A stretch of DNA of 64,000 nt. Origin: Comamonas serinivorans (lineage in GTDB: Bacteria; Pseudomonadota; Gammaproteobacteria; Burkholderiales; Burkholderiaceae_C). Location: positions 4,262,501 through 4,326,500 of the forward strand of contig NZ_CP021455.1 of the NCBI RefSeq assembly GCF_002158865.1, written 5' to 3'. Positions 29,249-39,766 of this stretch are shown piece after piece. The number at the start of each line of letters is the position of its first letter. Positions within the stretch are counted from its first letter, which is position 1. The notes under the pieces were generated by a model. That model searched no databases. It worked only from the letters and a program-made list of their open reading frames with translations, and was not told where the DNA came from. The position numbers were made by a program, and so were the translations under genes.

Positions 29249-30442
29249 TCACACGCCGCGCGCGCGGTCTTGCTGGAAACGCAGCCGGAATTGCGCGAAG
29301 GTGCCGGCGTCCAGGGCATCGCGGATCTCCTGCATCAGGTTCAGGTAGTAATGCAGGTTGTGGATGGTGGTGAGCATGGGGCCGAGCATCTCGCCACAGC
29401 GGTCCAGGTGGTGCAGGTAGGCGCGCGAAAAGCCGGCGCGGCCGCCCTGGTCCCAGCTCAACCCTGCGCCATCAGCGCCTGGGCTGCCCGCGCAGGCGTA
29501 GCAGCTGCAGGTGGTGTCGATGGGCTGGTGGTCGGTCTTGTGGCGCGCGTTGCGGATCTTGAGGTCCCCATACCGCGTGAAGATGGTGCCGTTGCGCGCG
29601 TTGCGCGTGGGCATCACGCAGTCGAACATGTCCACCCCTTCGGCCACGCCCTGCACCAGGTCTTCGGGCGTGCCCACGCCCATCAGGTAGCGCGGCTTGT
29701 GGGCCGGCAGGCGATGCGGCGTGTGGGCCATGATGTCCAGCATCTCGTCCTTGGGTTCGCCCACGCTGACGCCGCCCACGGCATAGCCCGGAAAGTCCAT
29801 CTCGACCAGGGCTTCGAGCGACTCCTGGCGCAGGTGCTTGAACATGCCGCCCTGCACGATGCCGAACAGCGCGTTGGGGTTGCCCAGGCGCTCGAATTCG
29901 GCCTGGGAGCGCAGCGCCCAGCGGCGGCTCATCTCCATGGACTGGCGCGCCTCGGCCTCGGTGGTGTTGTGGCCGTTGGTCTCGTAGGGCGTGCATTCGT
30001 CCAGTTGCATGACGATGTCCGAGTTCAGGATGGTCTGGATCTGCATGCTGACCTCGGGCGACATGAACAGCTTGTCGCCGTTCACCGGGCTCTGGAAATG
30101 CACGCCCTCTTCGGTGATCTTGCGCATCGCGCCCAGGCTCCAGACCTGGAAGCCGCCCGAATCGGTGAGGATGGGCTTGTCCCACTGCTCGAACCCGTGC
30201 AGCCCGCCAAAGCTTTGCATGACGTCCAGGCCCGGGCGCATCCACAGGTGGAAGGTGTTGCCCAGGATGATCTGCGCGCCCATGTCGTGCAGGCTGCGCG
30301 GCATCACGCCTTTGACGGTGCCGTAGGTGCCCACGGGCATGAAGATGGGGGTCTGCACCACGCCATGGTTGAGCGTGAGGCGGCCACGGCGCGCGTGGCT
30401 GGCAGGGTCGGTGGCAAGCAGGTCGAACGTGAGGGCGGGCAT
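29249..30442 (-). CDS. tgt: tRNA-guanine transglycosylase
   Basis: Tgt exchanges guanine-34 for preQ1 in tRNAs with GUN anticodons, in queuosine synthesis. The 397-residue TIM-barrel enzyme shows the catalytic Asp in LTDSGGFQVWSL, the nucleophile region MPTRNARNGT, and the zinc motif CSCYAC with the His of TIHNLHYY. About 20 extra residues (from GSPGADGAG to GRAGF) separate CSCYAC from FSRAYLHHLDRC, which are nearly adjacent in E. coli Tgt. The start at 30442 gives the conserved N-terminus. queA lies 4 kb away rather than adjacent. Confidence 0.95.
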   Translation of the reverse strand: MPALTFDLLATDPASHARRGRLTLNHGVVQTPIFMPVGTYGTVKGVMPRSLHDMGAQIILGNTFHLWMRPGLDVMQSFGGLHGFEQWDKPILTDSGGFQVWSLGAMRKITEEGVHFQSPVNGDKLFMSPEVSMQIQTILNSDIVMQLDECTPYETNGHNTTEAEARQSMEMSRRWALRSQAEFERLGNPNALFGIVQGGMFKHLRQESLEALVEMDFPGYAVGGVSVGEPKDEMLDIMAHTPHRLPAHKPRYLMGVGTPEDLVQGVAEGVDMFDCVMPTRNARNGTIFTRYGDLKIRNARHKTDHQPIDTTCSCYACAGSPGADGAGLSWDQGGRAGFSRAYLHHLDRCGEMLGPMLTTIHNLHYYLNLMQEIRDALDAGTFAQFRLRFQQDRARGV

Positions 30443-30812
30443 GGCGGGTGCGGCGTCCATCGCGGGCGGTGAACGCAGGGCGTGCAAAGCCGCCATTGTC
30501 GCAAGAGTGCCGCCGGCACCGGCTTGGCACCGGACTTGGTCGCCTGCTCAGCGTGCGGCGGCATGGGCCGCGCTGCCCATGTCGAACGGCATGCCGAATG
30601 GCGTGCCCAACGCTTGACGGCGCAGACCATCCCTTCGCGGGTGAACGCAGCGGCAGCACGCCATCGATGGCGGCGCGGCCGGCTCAGCACAGCGGACCTG
30701 CATCGGCCTTCTGCATGCGAACCGCGTCCCGTCCTTGTCGGACATCACCGCACTCAACCACAGTACGAGCAGAAATTCGATATCAACGAATCAGCCATTG
30801 CACCATACTGCC
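30443..30812. other. Intergenic region upstream of tgt
   Basis: It must hold the tgt promoter but no clear box pair stands out. It ends with the dyad element at 30762-30809, just before the 3' end of the next minus-strand gene. Confidence 0.45.
30762..30809. repeat. 48-bp dyad element, copy 16
   Basis: Blocks AGTACG, CGAT, ATCA and CATACT at the standard spacing, 3 bp from the stop codon of the sugar dehydrogenase gene. Confidence 0.65.
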
Positions 30813-32105
30813 TCATTTCTTCAACGTCCCGTCTTCACGCATCAGCATCAGCAGGCTGCGGTTGAAGTCTTCCACCACCAGCAACCGGCCCGCCTGGTCG
30901 AGTGCCAGGCCTGTGGGGCGGCCGCGTGGCCGCAGGCTTTTCCCATCCGGGTTCTTGCGGGCCGACCAGCCGCTGAGCCAGTCAATGGGCGCGCCGCTCG
31001 GCAGGCCTCGCGCATCGCGCGCCAGGCCCACCACGCGCTGACCGCCGGCGCCCGGGCCATGCCAGGCGGCCAGCAGCTGGCCCTGGAACGGGCTGTTCGC
31101 GGGCGTGGCCAACAGCTGCACGGGCGCGACGTGGGCCGGCCACAGCAGATGCGGCGCCTGCGTGGTGCTGCAGTCCACGCGCTGCTCGTAGCCGCGCGCG
31201 GGCTGGCGGTTGCCGATGCAATAGGGCCAGCCATAGTCGCCGCCCTCCTGCAGGCGGTTCAGCTCTTCAGGCGGGTGGTTCGCGTCGGTGTAGTCGATGC
31301 CGTTTTCGCCCTGCCAGACGCTGCCGGCGGCCGGGCCATCGGGCAGCACAGCCAAGGCCATGGAGTTGCGCAGGCCCTGGGCAAAGGGCTCGAAACGCTG
31401 CACGGCAGCTGGACCGGTCTTGCCCTCGGCCAGGGTCAGGCGCCACACGGCGGCACGGGGTTTGCCGCCCACGGCACGGCGGTCGGGACAGGGCATGGGC
31501 AGCTTCTGGTCGTCGCCGCGGCAGGCATCGGTGCTGGAGCCGAGGTTCACGTAGAGCTGGCCATCGGGCGCCACGGCCAGCTCCTTGAGCGGGTGCGCGC
31601 CGTCGCTGGGCAGCGGGTCCAGCAGCACCTCGGGCACAGGCGGCTGGCCCAGCGCCGGCACGGCCGTGCGCCAGATGCGCCCGGCTTCGCCGACGTAGAT
31701 CCGCCCATCGCGGCCACGCACCAGGCCCGACGGGCGGTCCAGGCGGTCCAGCAGCACCTTGGCCTCGACGCGCTTGGCCGTGGTCGACGCGTTGGCGGGC
31801 AAGGCCGCGTCGGGCGGCAGGCGCAGCTCGATCAGCTGCCCTTTGCCGGGCAGCCAGCTGCCCATGTCCAGCACCCAGAGGCGCCCGGGCGAGACCTCGA
31901 GCACGCGGCGCGGAAAGCGCAGGCCGTGGGCCTCGTCGGCCACCAGCGCGACGCAGGTGCCGGCCGGGCTGGTGATGGCCAGGCGCGGGTAGGGGCCGCA
32001 GCTGCCGATGCTGCTGTAGTCCCGCGCCTGCACCGGCGCGCTGGCGGCGAGCAAGGCCCCCAGGGCCAGCGCCCCGCGGCGCAGCGCGGTGCGCCAACCG
32101 CGCAC
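30813..32105 (-). CDS. PQQ-dependent sugar dehydrogenase-like protein
   Basis: A predicted secreted six-bladed beta-propeller of the soluble aldose sugar dehydrogenase/GSDH family. About 430 residues follow a Sec signal peptide (RRGALALGALLAASAPVQA). Propeller motifs are visible: GLVRGRDGRIYVGEAGRIW, LKELAVAPDGQLYVNLGSS, FAQGLRNSMALAVLPDG, NHPPEELNRLQEGGDYGWPYC and RPRGRPTGLALDQAGRLLVVED. The GTG at 32105 is my choice because the signal peptide begins there. An ATG at 32315 or further upstream stays open but adds low-quality sequence. No PQQ synthesis genes are nearby. Confidence 0.8.
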   Translation of the reverse strand: MRGWRTALRRGALALGALLAASAPVQARDYSSIGSCGPYPRLAITSPAGTCVALVADEAHGLRFPRRVLEVSPGRLWVLDMGSWLPGKGQLIELRLPPDAALPANASTTAKRVEAKVLLDRLDRPSGLVRGRDGRIYVGEAGRIWRTAVPALGQPPVPEVLLDPLPSDGAHPLKELAVAPDGQLYVNLGSSTDACRGDDQKLPMPCPDRRAVGGKPRAAVWRLTLAEGKTGPAAVQRFEPFAQGLRNSMALAVLPDGPAAGSVWQGENGIDYTDANHPPEELNRLQEGGDYGWPYCIGNRQPARGYEQRVDCSTTQAPHLLWPAHVAPVQLLATPANSPFQGQLLAAWHGPGAGGQRVVGLARDARGLPSGAPIDWLSGWSARKNPDGKSLRPRGRPTGLALDQAGRLLVVEDFNRSLLMLMREDGTLKK

Positions 32106-32737
32106 GTTCAGACCGGCAGCAACATCCTGCTGCGGATCAACCAGACCACCGGCGTCGTCACTACCGTGGGTGCTGTGGCCGATCTGCCCGCTGTGCGGCG
32201 ACCGCCGAACGCGATCGCGGCGCTGTGTGACGCCCTGGGCGCGGGTGGTGACGGGGGCTGCAGCGCGGGCGTGCAGGTCGGCGGAAGAACAGGTGCTGGG
32301 CATGGGCCGCATGGTGCCATGCCGGCGGGGCCCGGCCAGGCAGGGCCAGGGAAGGCCTGCCAAGGCTTGGCGAGACAGGTTGCGGGCGGCCCCTGCCTGA
32401 CCGCGGTCATCCGCGCCGCAAACACGCAACAGCCTGGGTTGGCCCAGCGGCTGGTTGCGTTGCCGGTGCGGGGGCATCGCGCTGAGTGCGATGCCGCGGG
32501 TTCGCGATGCGGACAGCGGTGGACGCGCACCACGCCCAGAGCCTACGCGTTGCTCATGGCTCGGCCGGCTCAGCATGACAAAGGGGTATGACTCCATTTC
32601 CGTTCAGTGACGAACGAGAATTCAGTCATACCCCTTGAAGACATGCAGGTCACCCAGCCTGACGAGCAGGTCACGCCGGTCCTGGCGCACATCGCGTGCG
32701 CTCCGCTGTGCGGCTGCGCGTGCGGGCGAATCCGCGG
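32106..32737. other. Region between the sugar dehydrogenase and the TPR-methyltransferase
   Basis: The sugar dehydrogenase frame stays open to 32597, but the sequence has no family similarity. It contains the dyad element at 32585-32632. No other gene is supportable. Confidence 0.45.
32585..32632. repeat. 48-bp dyad element, copy 17
   Basis: Blocks GGTATG, CGTT, AACG and CATACC at the standard spacing, with symmetric outer variants. It lies 105 bp from the methyltransferase stop. Confidence 0.78.
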
Positions 32738-34057
32738 TCAGACCACGGCTTTGCGCGCCACCACCAGGAAGCCCTTTTGCGGCTCGCCGCCTTCCATGCG
32801 CAGCTTGGGCATGGCTTCGATGTGCACGTAGGCAAAACCAGCGTCCTGGCACAGTTGCTCGACCTTCGATTGCTTGTGCGCATAGCGGCCCGAGGGGCGC
32901 AGCACCAGGTCGGCCTCGTCTTCACCAGCCACCTCGCACGAGAAGATGAAATGGCCACCGGGTTTGAGCACCCGCAGCGCGTTCGGCACCACGGTGGTCA
33001 GGTCACCGACGTAGATCAGCGCATCCAGGCAGGTGATGGCCTCGTAGGTGTCCGACGGCGTTTCGCGCAGGGCATCGACCAGGTTGACGGTGTGGAAGCG
33101 CGAATAGATGTTGTGCTTGGCCGCCTGGCGAATCATTTCCGTCGACAGGTCGACGCCGATGATGTGCCCCTGGATGCGGCGCAGGTACAGGCCCAGCAGC
33201 CCGGTGCCGCAACCCAGGTCCAGCAGGTTGAACTTGCGGTCAGGGTGCAGGTCGACGAGCATCTGCGCCACTTTTTCGGGCAGCTTGTACTGCAGGCCTT
33301 GCACCAGGGTGTGGTCGAACTGGCCCGCCATCTCGTCGAACAGGTGGGCCACCAGCTGCTTGGGCTGGCTGCTGGGCACCACCCCGTGCGCCTGGGCATG
33401 CCAGAACTGGATGGTCTCGTCGTTCGGCATCAGCTCGAGCAGCGTGTCGGCATCGGCCTGGGCCTGGGCGGTGTCCTTGCGCCCGAAGGCGACGGACAGG
33501 CGCCCCAGCAGCCCGTTCACGTCATGGGGGTTGGCCTCCAGCATGGGGCCATAGATCGCCATGGCCTCGTCCCACTGCTGGCGGTGCACGTACTTGTTGG
33601 CCAGCGCGTACTTCAGGTCCGCACGCTGCGGCTGCAGCTCGGCCGCCTTGGCCGCCCACACCACGGTTTCATCGGCGTTGCAGCGTTCGGCCACCTGGGC
33701 GGCACTCAGCATCACCTGGAAGTTCTCGGGCTCGAGCCGCGCCGCCTTGCGCGCCAAGGTCATGGCCTCTTCGGCCTGGTGGGACTGGCTCAGCATCTGG
33801 GCCAGCTCGATCATGGGCACGTGCCAGGTGGGCTCCATCTGCAGCGCCTGCCGCGCCGACTTGATGGCCATGGGCAGGTTGCCGGCCTTCTGGGCCAGGC
33901 GCATGCCCATGAGCAGCACGCGCGCGTCGGCGGGGCGCTCGGCACGGGCCAGGTTCAACGACGTGGCGGCCTTGCGCAACTGGTCCTTGTCGATCATGCG
34001 ACCAATGGCCTGCAACTCCTGCGTGAAGGCGTCTTGGGGAATCTTGAACGTGCTCAT
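32738..34057 (-). CDS. TPR-repeat class I SAM-dependent methyltransferase
   Basis: A 439-residue cytoplasmic protein. The N-terminal half (about residues 1-215) is a helical TPR array; recurring segments such as AIKSARQALQMEPTWHVPMIE and AMTLARKAARLEPENFQVML show the 34-residue period. The C-terminal half is a Rossmann methyltransferase with the AdoMet motif LLDLGCGTGLLGLYL (near residue 275), GVDLSTEMIRQA and TCLDALIYVGDL. The TPR part probably recruits a protein substrate, which is unknown. The gene stands alone on its strand. Confidence 0.88.
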   Translation of the reverse strand: MSTFKIPQDAFTQELQAIGRMIDKDQLRKAATSLNLARAERPADARVLLMGMRLAQKAGNLPMAIKSARQALQMEPTWHVPMIELAQMLSQSHQAEEAMTLARKAARLEPENFQVMLSAAQVAERCNADETVVWAAKAAELQPQRADLKYALANKYVHRQQWDEAMAIYGPMLEANPHDVNGLLGRLSVAFGRKDTAQAQADADTLLELMPNDETIQFWHAQAHGVVPSSQPKQLVAHLFDEMAGQFDHTLVQGLQYKLPEKVAQMLVDLHPDRKFNLLDLGCGTGLLGLYLRRIQGHIIGVDLSTEMIRQAAKHNIYSRFHTVNLVDALRETPSDTYEAITCLDALIYVGDLTTVVPNALRVLKPGGHFIFSCEVAGEDEADLVLRPSGRYAHKQSKVEQLCQDAGFAYVHIEAMPKLRMEGGEPQKGFLVVARKAVV

Positions 34058-34229
34058 GACTTCTCAACAAGCACCTGGAGGCGGTGCTGGACTGCGTGAC
34101 AAAACCCGGCCACCGTGCAGCCAGGGAACCCGGGATTATCCCGCATCGTCAGGCGGCAGCTGTCCGCCAGAGCGGCCAGCAACGCCAGTCGGGGACACGG
34201 CTTGGCCGCCAGCGGCCATGGGCGCCACC

Positions 34230-35299
<1,070 letters not shown>

Positions 35300-35493
35300 G
35301 AGGTGTGGGGCTGAACAGGCCCGCCATTGACAACACAAAGGCGCGGATTGTCCACCCTGCGACGCCGGTCCGCGCACGAGGCGGTCTGCGGTGCGCGCCG
35401 AACGCGTGTCTGCGACCCGGCACGGTGACAGCTCACGCGGACCAGTCTGCGAAAATGGCGGGTTTGTCCCATCCCTTACCCCCATTGCCTGCC

Positions 35494-36687
35494 ATGAACG
35501 TCATCCGTTTTTCCGACCTGTGTGCCCAGGGCCAAGCCCAAGCCAAGCGCGTGTTCATCCGCGCCGACCTGAACGTGCCGCTGTCGGACGACGGCCAGAT
35601 CACCGAAGACACGCGCGTGCGGGCCTCGGTGCCCTGCATTCAGCTGGCGCTCGACGCAGGCGCTGCCGTGATGGTGACCAGCCACCTCGGGCGCCCCACC
35701 GAAGGCGAGTTCAAGCCCGAAGACTCGCTCGCGCCGGTGGCGCGGCGGCTGTCCGAGCTGCTGGGCCGCGAGGTCAAGCTCATCGCCAACTGGGTCGATG
35801 GCGTGCCGGTGCAGCCCGGCGAGGTGGTGCTGTTGGAAAACTGCCGCGTGAACAAGGGTGAAAAGAAAAACAACGAAGACCTGGCCCGGAAGATGGCAGC
35901 CTTGTGCGACATCTATGTGAACGACGCCTTCGGCACCGCCCACCGCGCGGAAGCCACCACCTACGGCATTGCGCAGTTCGCCCCCGTGGCCGCCGCCGGC
36001 CCGCTGCTGGCGGCCGAGCTGGACGCCCTGCAACAAGCCCTCACCAGTCCCAAGCGTCCCCTGGTCGCCATCGTGGCGGGCTCCAAGGTGTCGACCAAGC
36101 TGACCATCCTGCAGAGCCTGGCCGACAAGGTGGACCAGCTCATCGTGGGCGGCGGCATCGCCAACACCTTCATGCTGGCTGCGGGGCTGCCCATTGGCAA
36201 CAGCCTGGCCGAAGCCGACCTGGTGAACGACGCCAAGGCCGTGATCGACGCCATGGCCCAGCGCGGCGCGGCCGTGCCCATTCCCACGGACGTGGTGGTC
36301 GCCAAACAATTCAAGGCCGACGCCCCGGCAACCGTCAAGGCAGCCAGCGATGTGGCGGCCGACGACCTGATCCTGGACATTGGCCCGCAAACCGCCGCCA
36401 AGCTGGCCGAGATGCTCAAGTCCGCGGGCACCATCGTCTGGAATGGTCCTGTGGGGGTGTTCGAGATGGACGCTTTTGCCCGCGGCACGGAAACCATCGC
36501 ACGCGCGATTGCCGCCTCGCCGGCCTTCAGCATCGCGGGCGGTGGCGACACCCTGGCCGCGATCGCCAAATACGGCATCGAACAGGACGTGGGCTACATC
36601 TCGACCGGCGGTGGCGCCTTCCTCGAGGTGCTGGAGGGCAAAACGCTGCCCGCGTTCGAAATTCTGGCCAAGCGTGCGGCGGGTTGA
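35494..36687 (+). CDS. pgk: Phosphoglycerate kinase
   Basis: Transfers phosphate from 1,3-bisphosphoglycerate to ADP in glycolysis. The 397-residue protein shows KRVFIRADLNVPL with the substrate-binding Arg/Asp/Asn, TSHLGRPTEG, LLENCRVNKGEKKN, IVAGSKVSTK, VWNGPVGVFE and the nucleotide-binding GGGDTLAAI, in canonical order. The start at 35494 matches the family N-terminus. It is divergent from queA, and a tRNA-Gly gene follows 90 bp downstream on the same strand. Confidence 0.97.
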   Translation: MNVIRFSDLCAQGQAQAKRVFIRADLNVPLSDDGQITEDTRVRASVPCIQLALDAGAAVMVTSHLGRPTEGEFKPEDSLAPVARRLSELLGREVKLIANWVDGVPVQPGEVVLLENCRVNKGEKKNNEDLARKMAALCDIYVNDAFGTAHRAEATTYGIAQFAPVAAAGPLLAAELDALQQALTSPKRPLVAIVAGSKVSTKLTILQSLADKVDQLIVGGGIANTFMLAAGLPIGNSLAEADLVNDAKAVIDAMAQRGAAVPIPTDVVVAKQFKADAPATVKAASDVAADDLILDIGPQTAAKLAEMLKSAGTIVWNGPVGVFEMDAFARGTETIARAIAASPAFSIAGGGDTLAAIAKYGIEQDVGYISTGGGAFLEVLEGKTLPAFEILAKRAAG

Positions 36688-36695
36688 TTTTTTCG

Positions 36696-36743
36696 GGTAT
36701 ACTCACGCCTTCGATTTAACGGTGACGAGGGCCTTGCCATACT
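36696..36743. repeat. 48-bp dyad element, copy 18
   Basis: Blocks GGTATA, CGAT, GACG and CATACT at the standard spacing, 8 bp after the pgk stop and 34 bp before tRNA-Gly. Confidence 0.65.
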
Positions 36744-36777
36744 GGCATTGGCAACACTCAAGGGCCTCGTCCACCAT

Positions 36778-36853
36778 GCGGGAATAGCTCAGTTGGTAGA
36801 GCGCAACCTTGCCAAGGTTGAGGTCGCGAGTTCGAGCCTCGTTTCCCGCTCCA
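36778..36853 (+). tRNA. tRNA-Gly (anticodon GCC)
   Basis: 76 nt with the 3' CCA encoded. The acceptor stem GCGGGAA/TTCCCGC, D-loop AGTTGGTAGA, anticodon loop TTGCCAA on a CAACC/GGTTG stem, and T-loop TTCGAGC are all visible. It is followed by an intrinsic terminator. Confidence 0.97.
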
Positions 36854-36884
36854 CATGGCAGTCGCCGGCACCTGACCGGCGGCC

Positions 36885-36913
36885 AAAAAGCGAGGTTTTC
36901 ACCTCGCTTTTTT
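36885..36913 (+). terminator. Intrinsic terminator after tRNA-Gly
   Basis: An AAAAAGCGAGG stem pairs with CCTCGCTTTTTT around a short T-rich loop, starting 31 bp after the tRNA end. Confidence 0.88.
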
Positions 36914-37393
36914 CTTGCCCGGCGGGCCTCCTCCACCTGCCTGATGCGCGTGCACCAGCGGGGCATGACAGTGCCCAGACCTGTCAGTTCCTCTGCACCG
37001 GTCATGCCTGCGTGGCCAGACGACTGCGGGATGACAGGTCACGTGGCCATCGGCGATGAATTGACTGATATCAGGCAGTATGGGCGCATCGTCGATGATG
37101 ATGCATCGACAAACCACCATTACCCCCTGAATTCGACATGCAAACCGCCATCCCGGGTTTGGCCGCGTCCGGCATCGGCTCGTCACACAGCCATGCCTAC
37201 AGGCGGCAATGAGCACGGTGCCAGCAAGGAAGGTCTGCGCCACACATGCCTTCTGCGCAGCTCCACGCCACCCGCCATCCCGAGCCCCAACGCAACCGAT
37301 CACCAGCCCGGCCCCCCGGACAACTGAGCGACACCCCGCCGCTGTCCGCTCTCTGAACATGTTGGCCTCACCCAACAGCCATTCGGAGACTTC
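36914..37393. other. Intergenic region before the TctC receptor
   Basis: It holds the dyad element at 37077-37124 and presumably the promoter of the receptor gene. No coding frame here is convincing. Confidence 0.5.
37077..37124. repeat. 48-bp dyad element, copy 19
   Basis: Blocks AGTATG, CGAT, ATCG and ATTACC at the standard spacing. The right outer block is degenerate. Confidence 0.62.
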
Positions 37394-38371
37394 ATGCGTT
37401 TCGTTCACGCGTTGACACACGGCCTGCTCAGCCTTGGCCTGATCGGCACGGCCCTGGGCGCCGCTGCGGCGGACTACCCCAGCAAATCCATCACCCTCAT
37501 CGTGCCGTACGCGCCGGGCGGGGTGACGGACGGGCTGTCCCGCCAGGTCGCTCAATTCCTGAGCAAAGAACTCAAGCAAGCCGTGCCCGTGGACAACCGC
37601 CCCGGCGGCAGCGCCACGATCGGCGGCCGGCTGCTCGCCACGGCCAAGCCAGACGGCTACACCATCGGCGTCTTCGATGCCACTGGCATCACCGTCACGC
37701 CACAGCTGTACAGCCACCCGCCCTACGACTCGCTGAAAGCCTTTCAGCCCGTGACGCGGCTGGGCAACAACTACCAGATCATCGTGGCCCACCCTGCCGC
37801 GCCGGTGAACACCCTGGCCGAGTTGATCAGCCACGCGCAAAAGCACCCGGACACGCCGATCGCCACGCCGGGCGCCGTGGGCATCAACATCATCGAGTTC
37901 GCCCGCCTGGGGCAAGTGGCCAACTTCAAGATGACCAACGTGGGCTACAACGGCAGCGCCCCGCTGCTGCAGGACGTGATGGCCGGCCAGATCCAGTTCG
38001 CCTTCCTCGACGTCGCGAGTGCCATGAACTACGTCAAAAGCGGCAAGGTCAAAGCCATTGCCGTGACCTCCAAGAAGCGCCTCGATCTGCTGCCCCAGGT
38101 GCCGACCGTGGCCGAATCGGGCTACCCCGACTACGAAGCCGTGGCCTGGTTTGGCGTGCTGGTGCCGGCTGCCACCCCCAAGGCCGCCGTGGCTCGCCTG
38201 GATGCGGCGCTGCAGGCCTTTGGGCGCAGCAAGGAGTACGCCGACTGGGCACGCGAGCGTTCATTCGTCCCGGCGGTGTCCAGCGATCCCGACGCCTTTG
38301 CGCAAAGCCTGCGCGGCGAAATCGAGCGTTACACCCGCGTGGGCCGGCAGCTCAACCTTCAAATCAACTGA
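37394..38371 (+). CDS. Tripartite tricarboxylate transporter substrate-binding protein (Bug/TctC family)
   Basis: A 325-residue periplasmic receptor. The signal peptide spans about residues 1-25 (cleavage near AAAAD). The family signatures are clear: YPSKSITLIVPYAPGGVTD, PVDNRPGGSATIGG, PDGYTIGV, MAGQIQFAFLD, and LLPQVPTVAESGYPDYE near the C-terminal lobe. No TctA/TctB membrane genes are near, as is usual for the many orphan Bug receptors of Burkholderiales. The ligand, probably a small carboxylate, is unknown. Confidence 0.92.
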   Translation: MRFVHALTHGLLSLGLIGTALGAAAADYPSKSITLIVPYAPGGVTDGLSRQVAQFLSKELKQAVPVDNRPGGSATIGGRLLATAKPDGYTIGVFDATGITVTPQLYSHPPYDSLKAFQPVTRLGNNYQIIVAHPAAPVNTLAELISHAQKHPDTPIATPGAVGINIIEFARLGQVANFKMTNVGYNGSAPLLQDVMAGQIQFAFLDVASAMNYVKSGKVKAIAVTSKKRLDLLPQVPTVAESGYPDYEAVAWFGVLVPAATPKAAVARLDAALQAFGRSKEYADWARERSFVPAVSSDPDAFAQSLRGEIERYTRVGRQLNLQIN

Positions 38372-38387
38372 GTCCGGGGCTGGCCCT

Positions 38388-38987
38388 TCAACGGAACAGG
38401 CCGTTGAAGCTCAGCCAGCCCGAGAATCCGAACAGCACCATCGCCGAAAAGCGCTTGAACCGCGCCGGCGTCAGCCACCGCAGCCGGCCTCCCATCAAGG
38501 CCGCGCCGAACACGATCCACAAGGTGCCGATGGCGGCCACGGACACGATGAAGCTGCTCAGGACAGCCGCATAACTGCCCCCGTCCCCCCAGGTTGCGAG
38601 GGGAAACACCGCCAGCGCGAAGATGGCCGCCTTGGGGTTGAGCAAGGTCGCGAGAAACAACTGGCGCCCACCGATGGCGGGCGCTTGAGCGGCATGCGGT
38701 TTCACCATGGCGCCGCGCAACAAATCCAGTCCGAGCTTGGCGATGTAGATGGCGCTGATCAACTTGATCACATTCAGCAGCATCGGATGATCCACCAGCT
38801 GTTGCCGCAGCAACACACCCCAGAGGGTGGTGGCCAGGAAGTAGCCCAGGCACTCCATGGGAATCAGGGATCGCGCAGAGCGCCAGCCCGACGTCGCACC
38901 CGAGGCCGCCAACAAGGTGTTGGTGGGCCCGGGCGTGAGCAAAATGGTGATCACCATCACCAGAAACGACCAATCAGCAATGTGCAT
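38388..38987 (-). CDS. LysE/RhtB family amino-acid exporter
   Basis: A 199-residue inner-membrane protein with about five to six hydrophobic segments. The LysE-superfamily signature is seen in the first helix (MVITILLTPGPTNTLLAASG) and in ATLLNPKAAIFALAVFPLA, where the conserved NPK turn lies. It is convergent with the TctC gene, 16 bp apart. It probably exports an amino acid or related metabolite; the substrate is unknown. Confidence 0.88.
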   Translation of the reverse strand: MHIADWSFLVMVITILLTPGPTNTLLAASGATSGWRSARSLIPMECLGYFLATTLWGVLLRQQLVDHPMLLNVIKLISAIYIAKLGLDLLRGAMVKPHAAQAPAIGGRQLFLATLLNPKAAIFALAVFPLATWGDGGSYAAVLSSFIVSVAAIGTLWIVFGAALMGGRLRWLTPARFKRFSAMVLFGFSGWLSFNGLFR

Positions 38988-39123
38988 GCAGTGGAGGCCG
39001 ATGACCGGGCGTCACCCTTGTGGCCGCTGTGAAAAACGGGTTAAGCATACCCGAGCCGCGTGACCACCGAGGGTTTGCCCGTAAAGCCATGGCATTCGGA
39101 CCTTGACTCAGATTCGAGCGGGC

Positions 39124-39152
39124 AAAAAAAAGCCCACACAGGGTGGGCTTTT
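39124..39152 (-). terminator. Intrinsic terminator after tRNA-fMet
   Basis: Read on the minus strand, a GCCCACC/GTGGGC stem is followed by eight T residues, 26 bp beyond the tRNA. It probably ends the whole ribosomal-protein transcript. Confidence 0.88.
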
Positions 39153-39177
39153 GAATCAAGAACTCGCTTAGAAAACT

Positions 39178-39254
<77 letters not shown>

Positions 39255-39276
39255 GTAAGCTGTTAGTGTACCACAG

Positions 39277-39669
39277 TTATTCTGCGGCTGCACCATCTTC
39301 CGAAGAAATTTCAGGACGATCCACCAATTCGACGAGCGCCATGGGGGCGTTGTCGCCCACGCGGAAGCCCATCTTCAGGATGCGCGTGTAGCCACCGGGA
39401 CGCGTCTGGTAGCGCGGGCCCAGTTCGTTGAACAACTTGACCACCATGTCGCGATCACGCAGGCGGTCAAACGCCAGGCGCTTGTTGGCCAGCGTCGGCT
39501 GCTTGGCCAGGGTGATCATGGGTTCGACCACGCGGCGCAATTCCTTGGCCTTGGGCACCGTGGTCTTGATGACTTCATGCTGCAGCAGCGAATTCATCAT
39601 GTTGCGCAGCATTGCCTGACGATGGGCGCTGGTGCGATTGAGTTTACGCAAACCGTGTCCGTGACGCAT
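39277..39669 (-). CDS. rplQ: 50S ribosomal protein L17
   Basis: A 130-residue protein of the large subunit near the exit tunnel. The N-terminus MRHGHGLRKLNRTSAHRQAM is diagnostic for L17, and RRVVEPMITLAK and GYTRILK follow. It is the last protein gene of the cluster, 97 bp after rpoA as in other bacteria. Confidence 0.98.
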   Translation of the reverse strand: MRHGHGLRKLNRTSAHRQAMLRNMMNSLLQHEVIKTTVPKAKELRRVVEPMITLAKQPTLANKRLAFDRLRDRDMVVKLFNELGPRYQTRPGGYTRILKMGFRVGDNAPMALVELVDRPEISSEDGAAAE

Positions 39670-39766
39670 GTTGCTTTCCTTTCTTCCTTATTAATGGCGG
39701 GGCCGGATCAGGTACCTCGCCTGCACATGAAAAACCGACGATTCTAGCGCGCCGGCTCCGTGAATG

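Noticed and set aside
39046..39051. CATACC upstream of the LysE gene as a dyad element
   Set aside because: The nearest AACG is 3 bp too close and the left half is missing.
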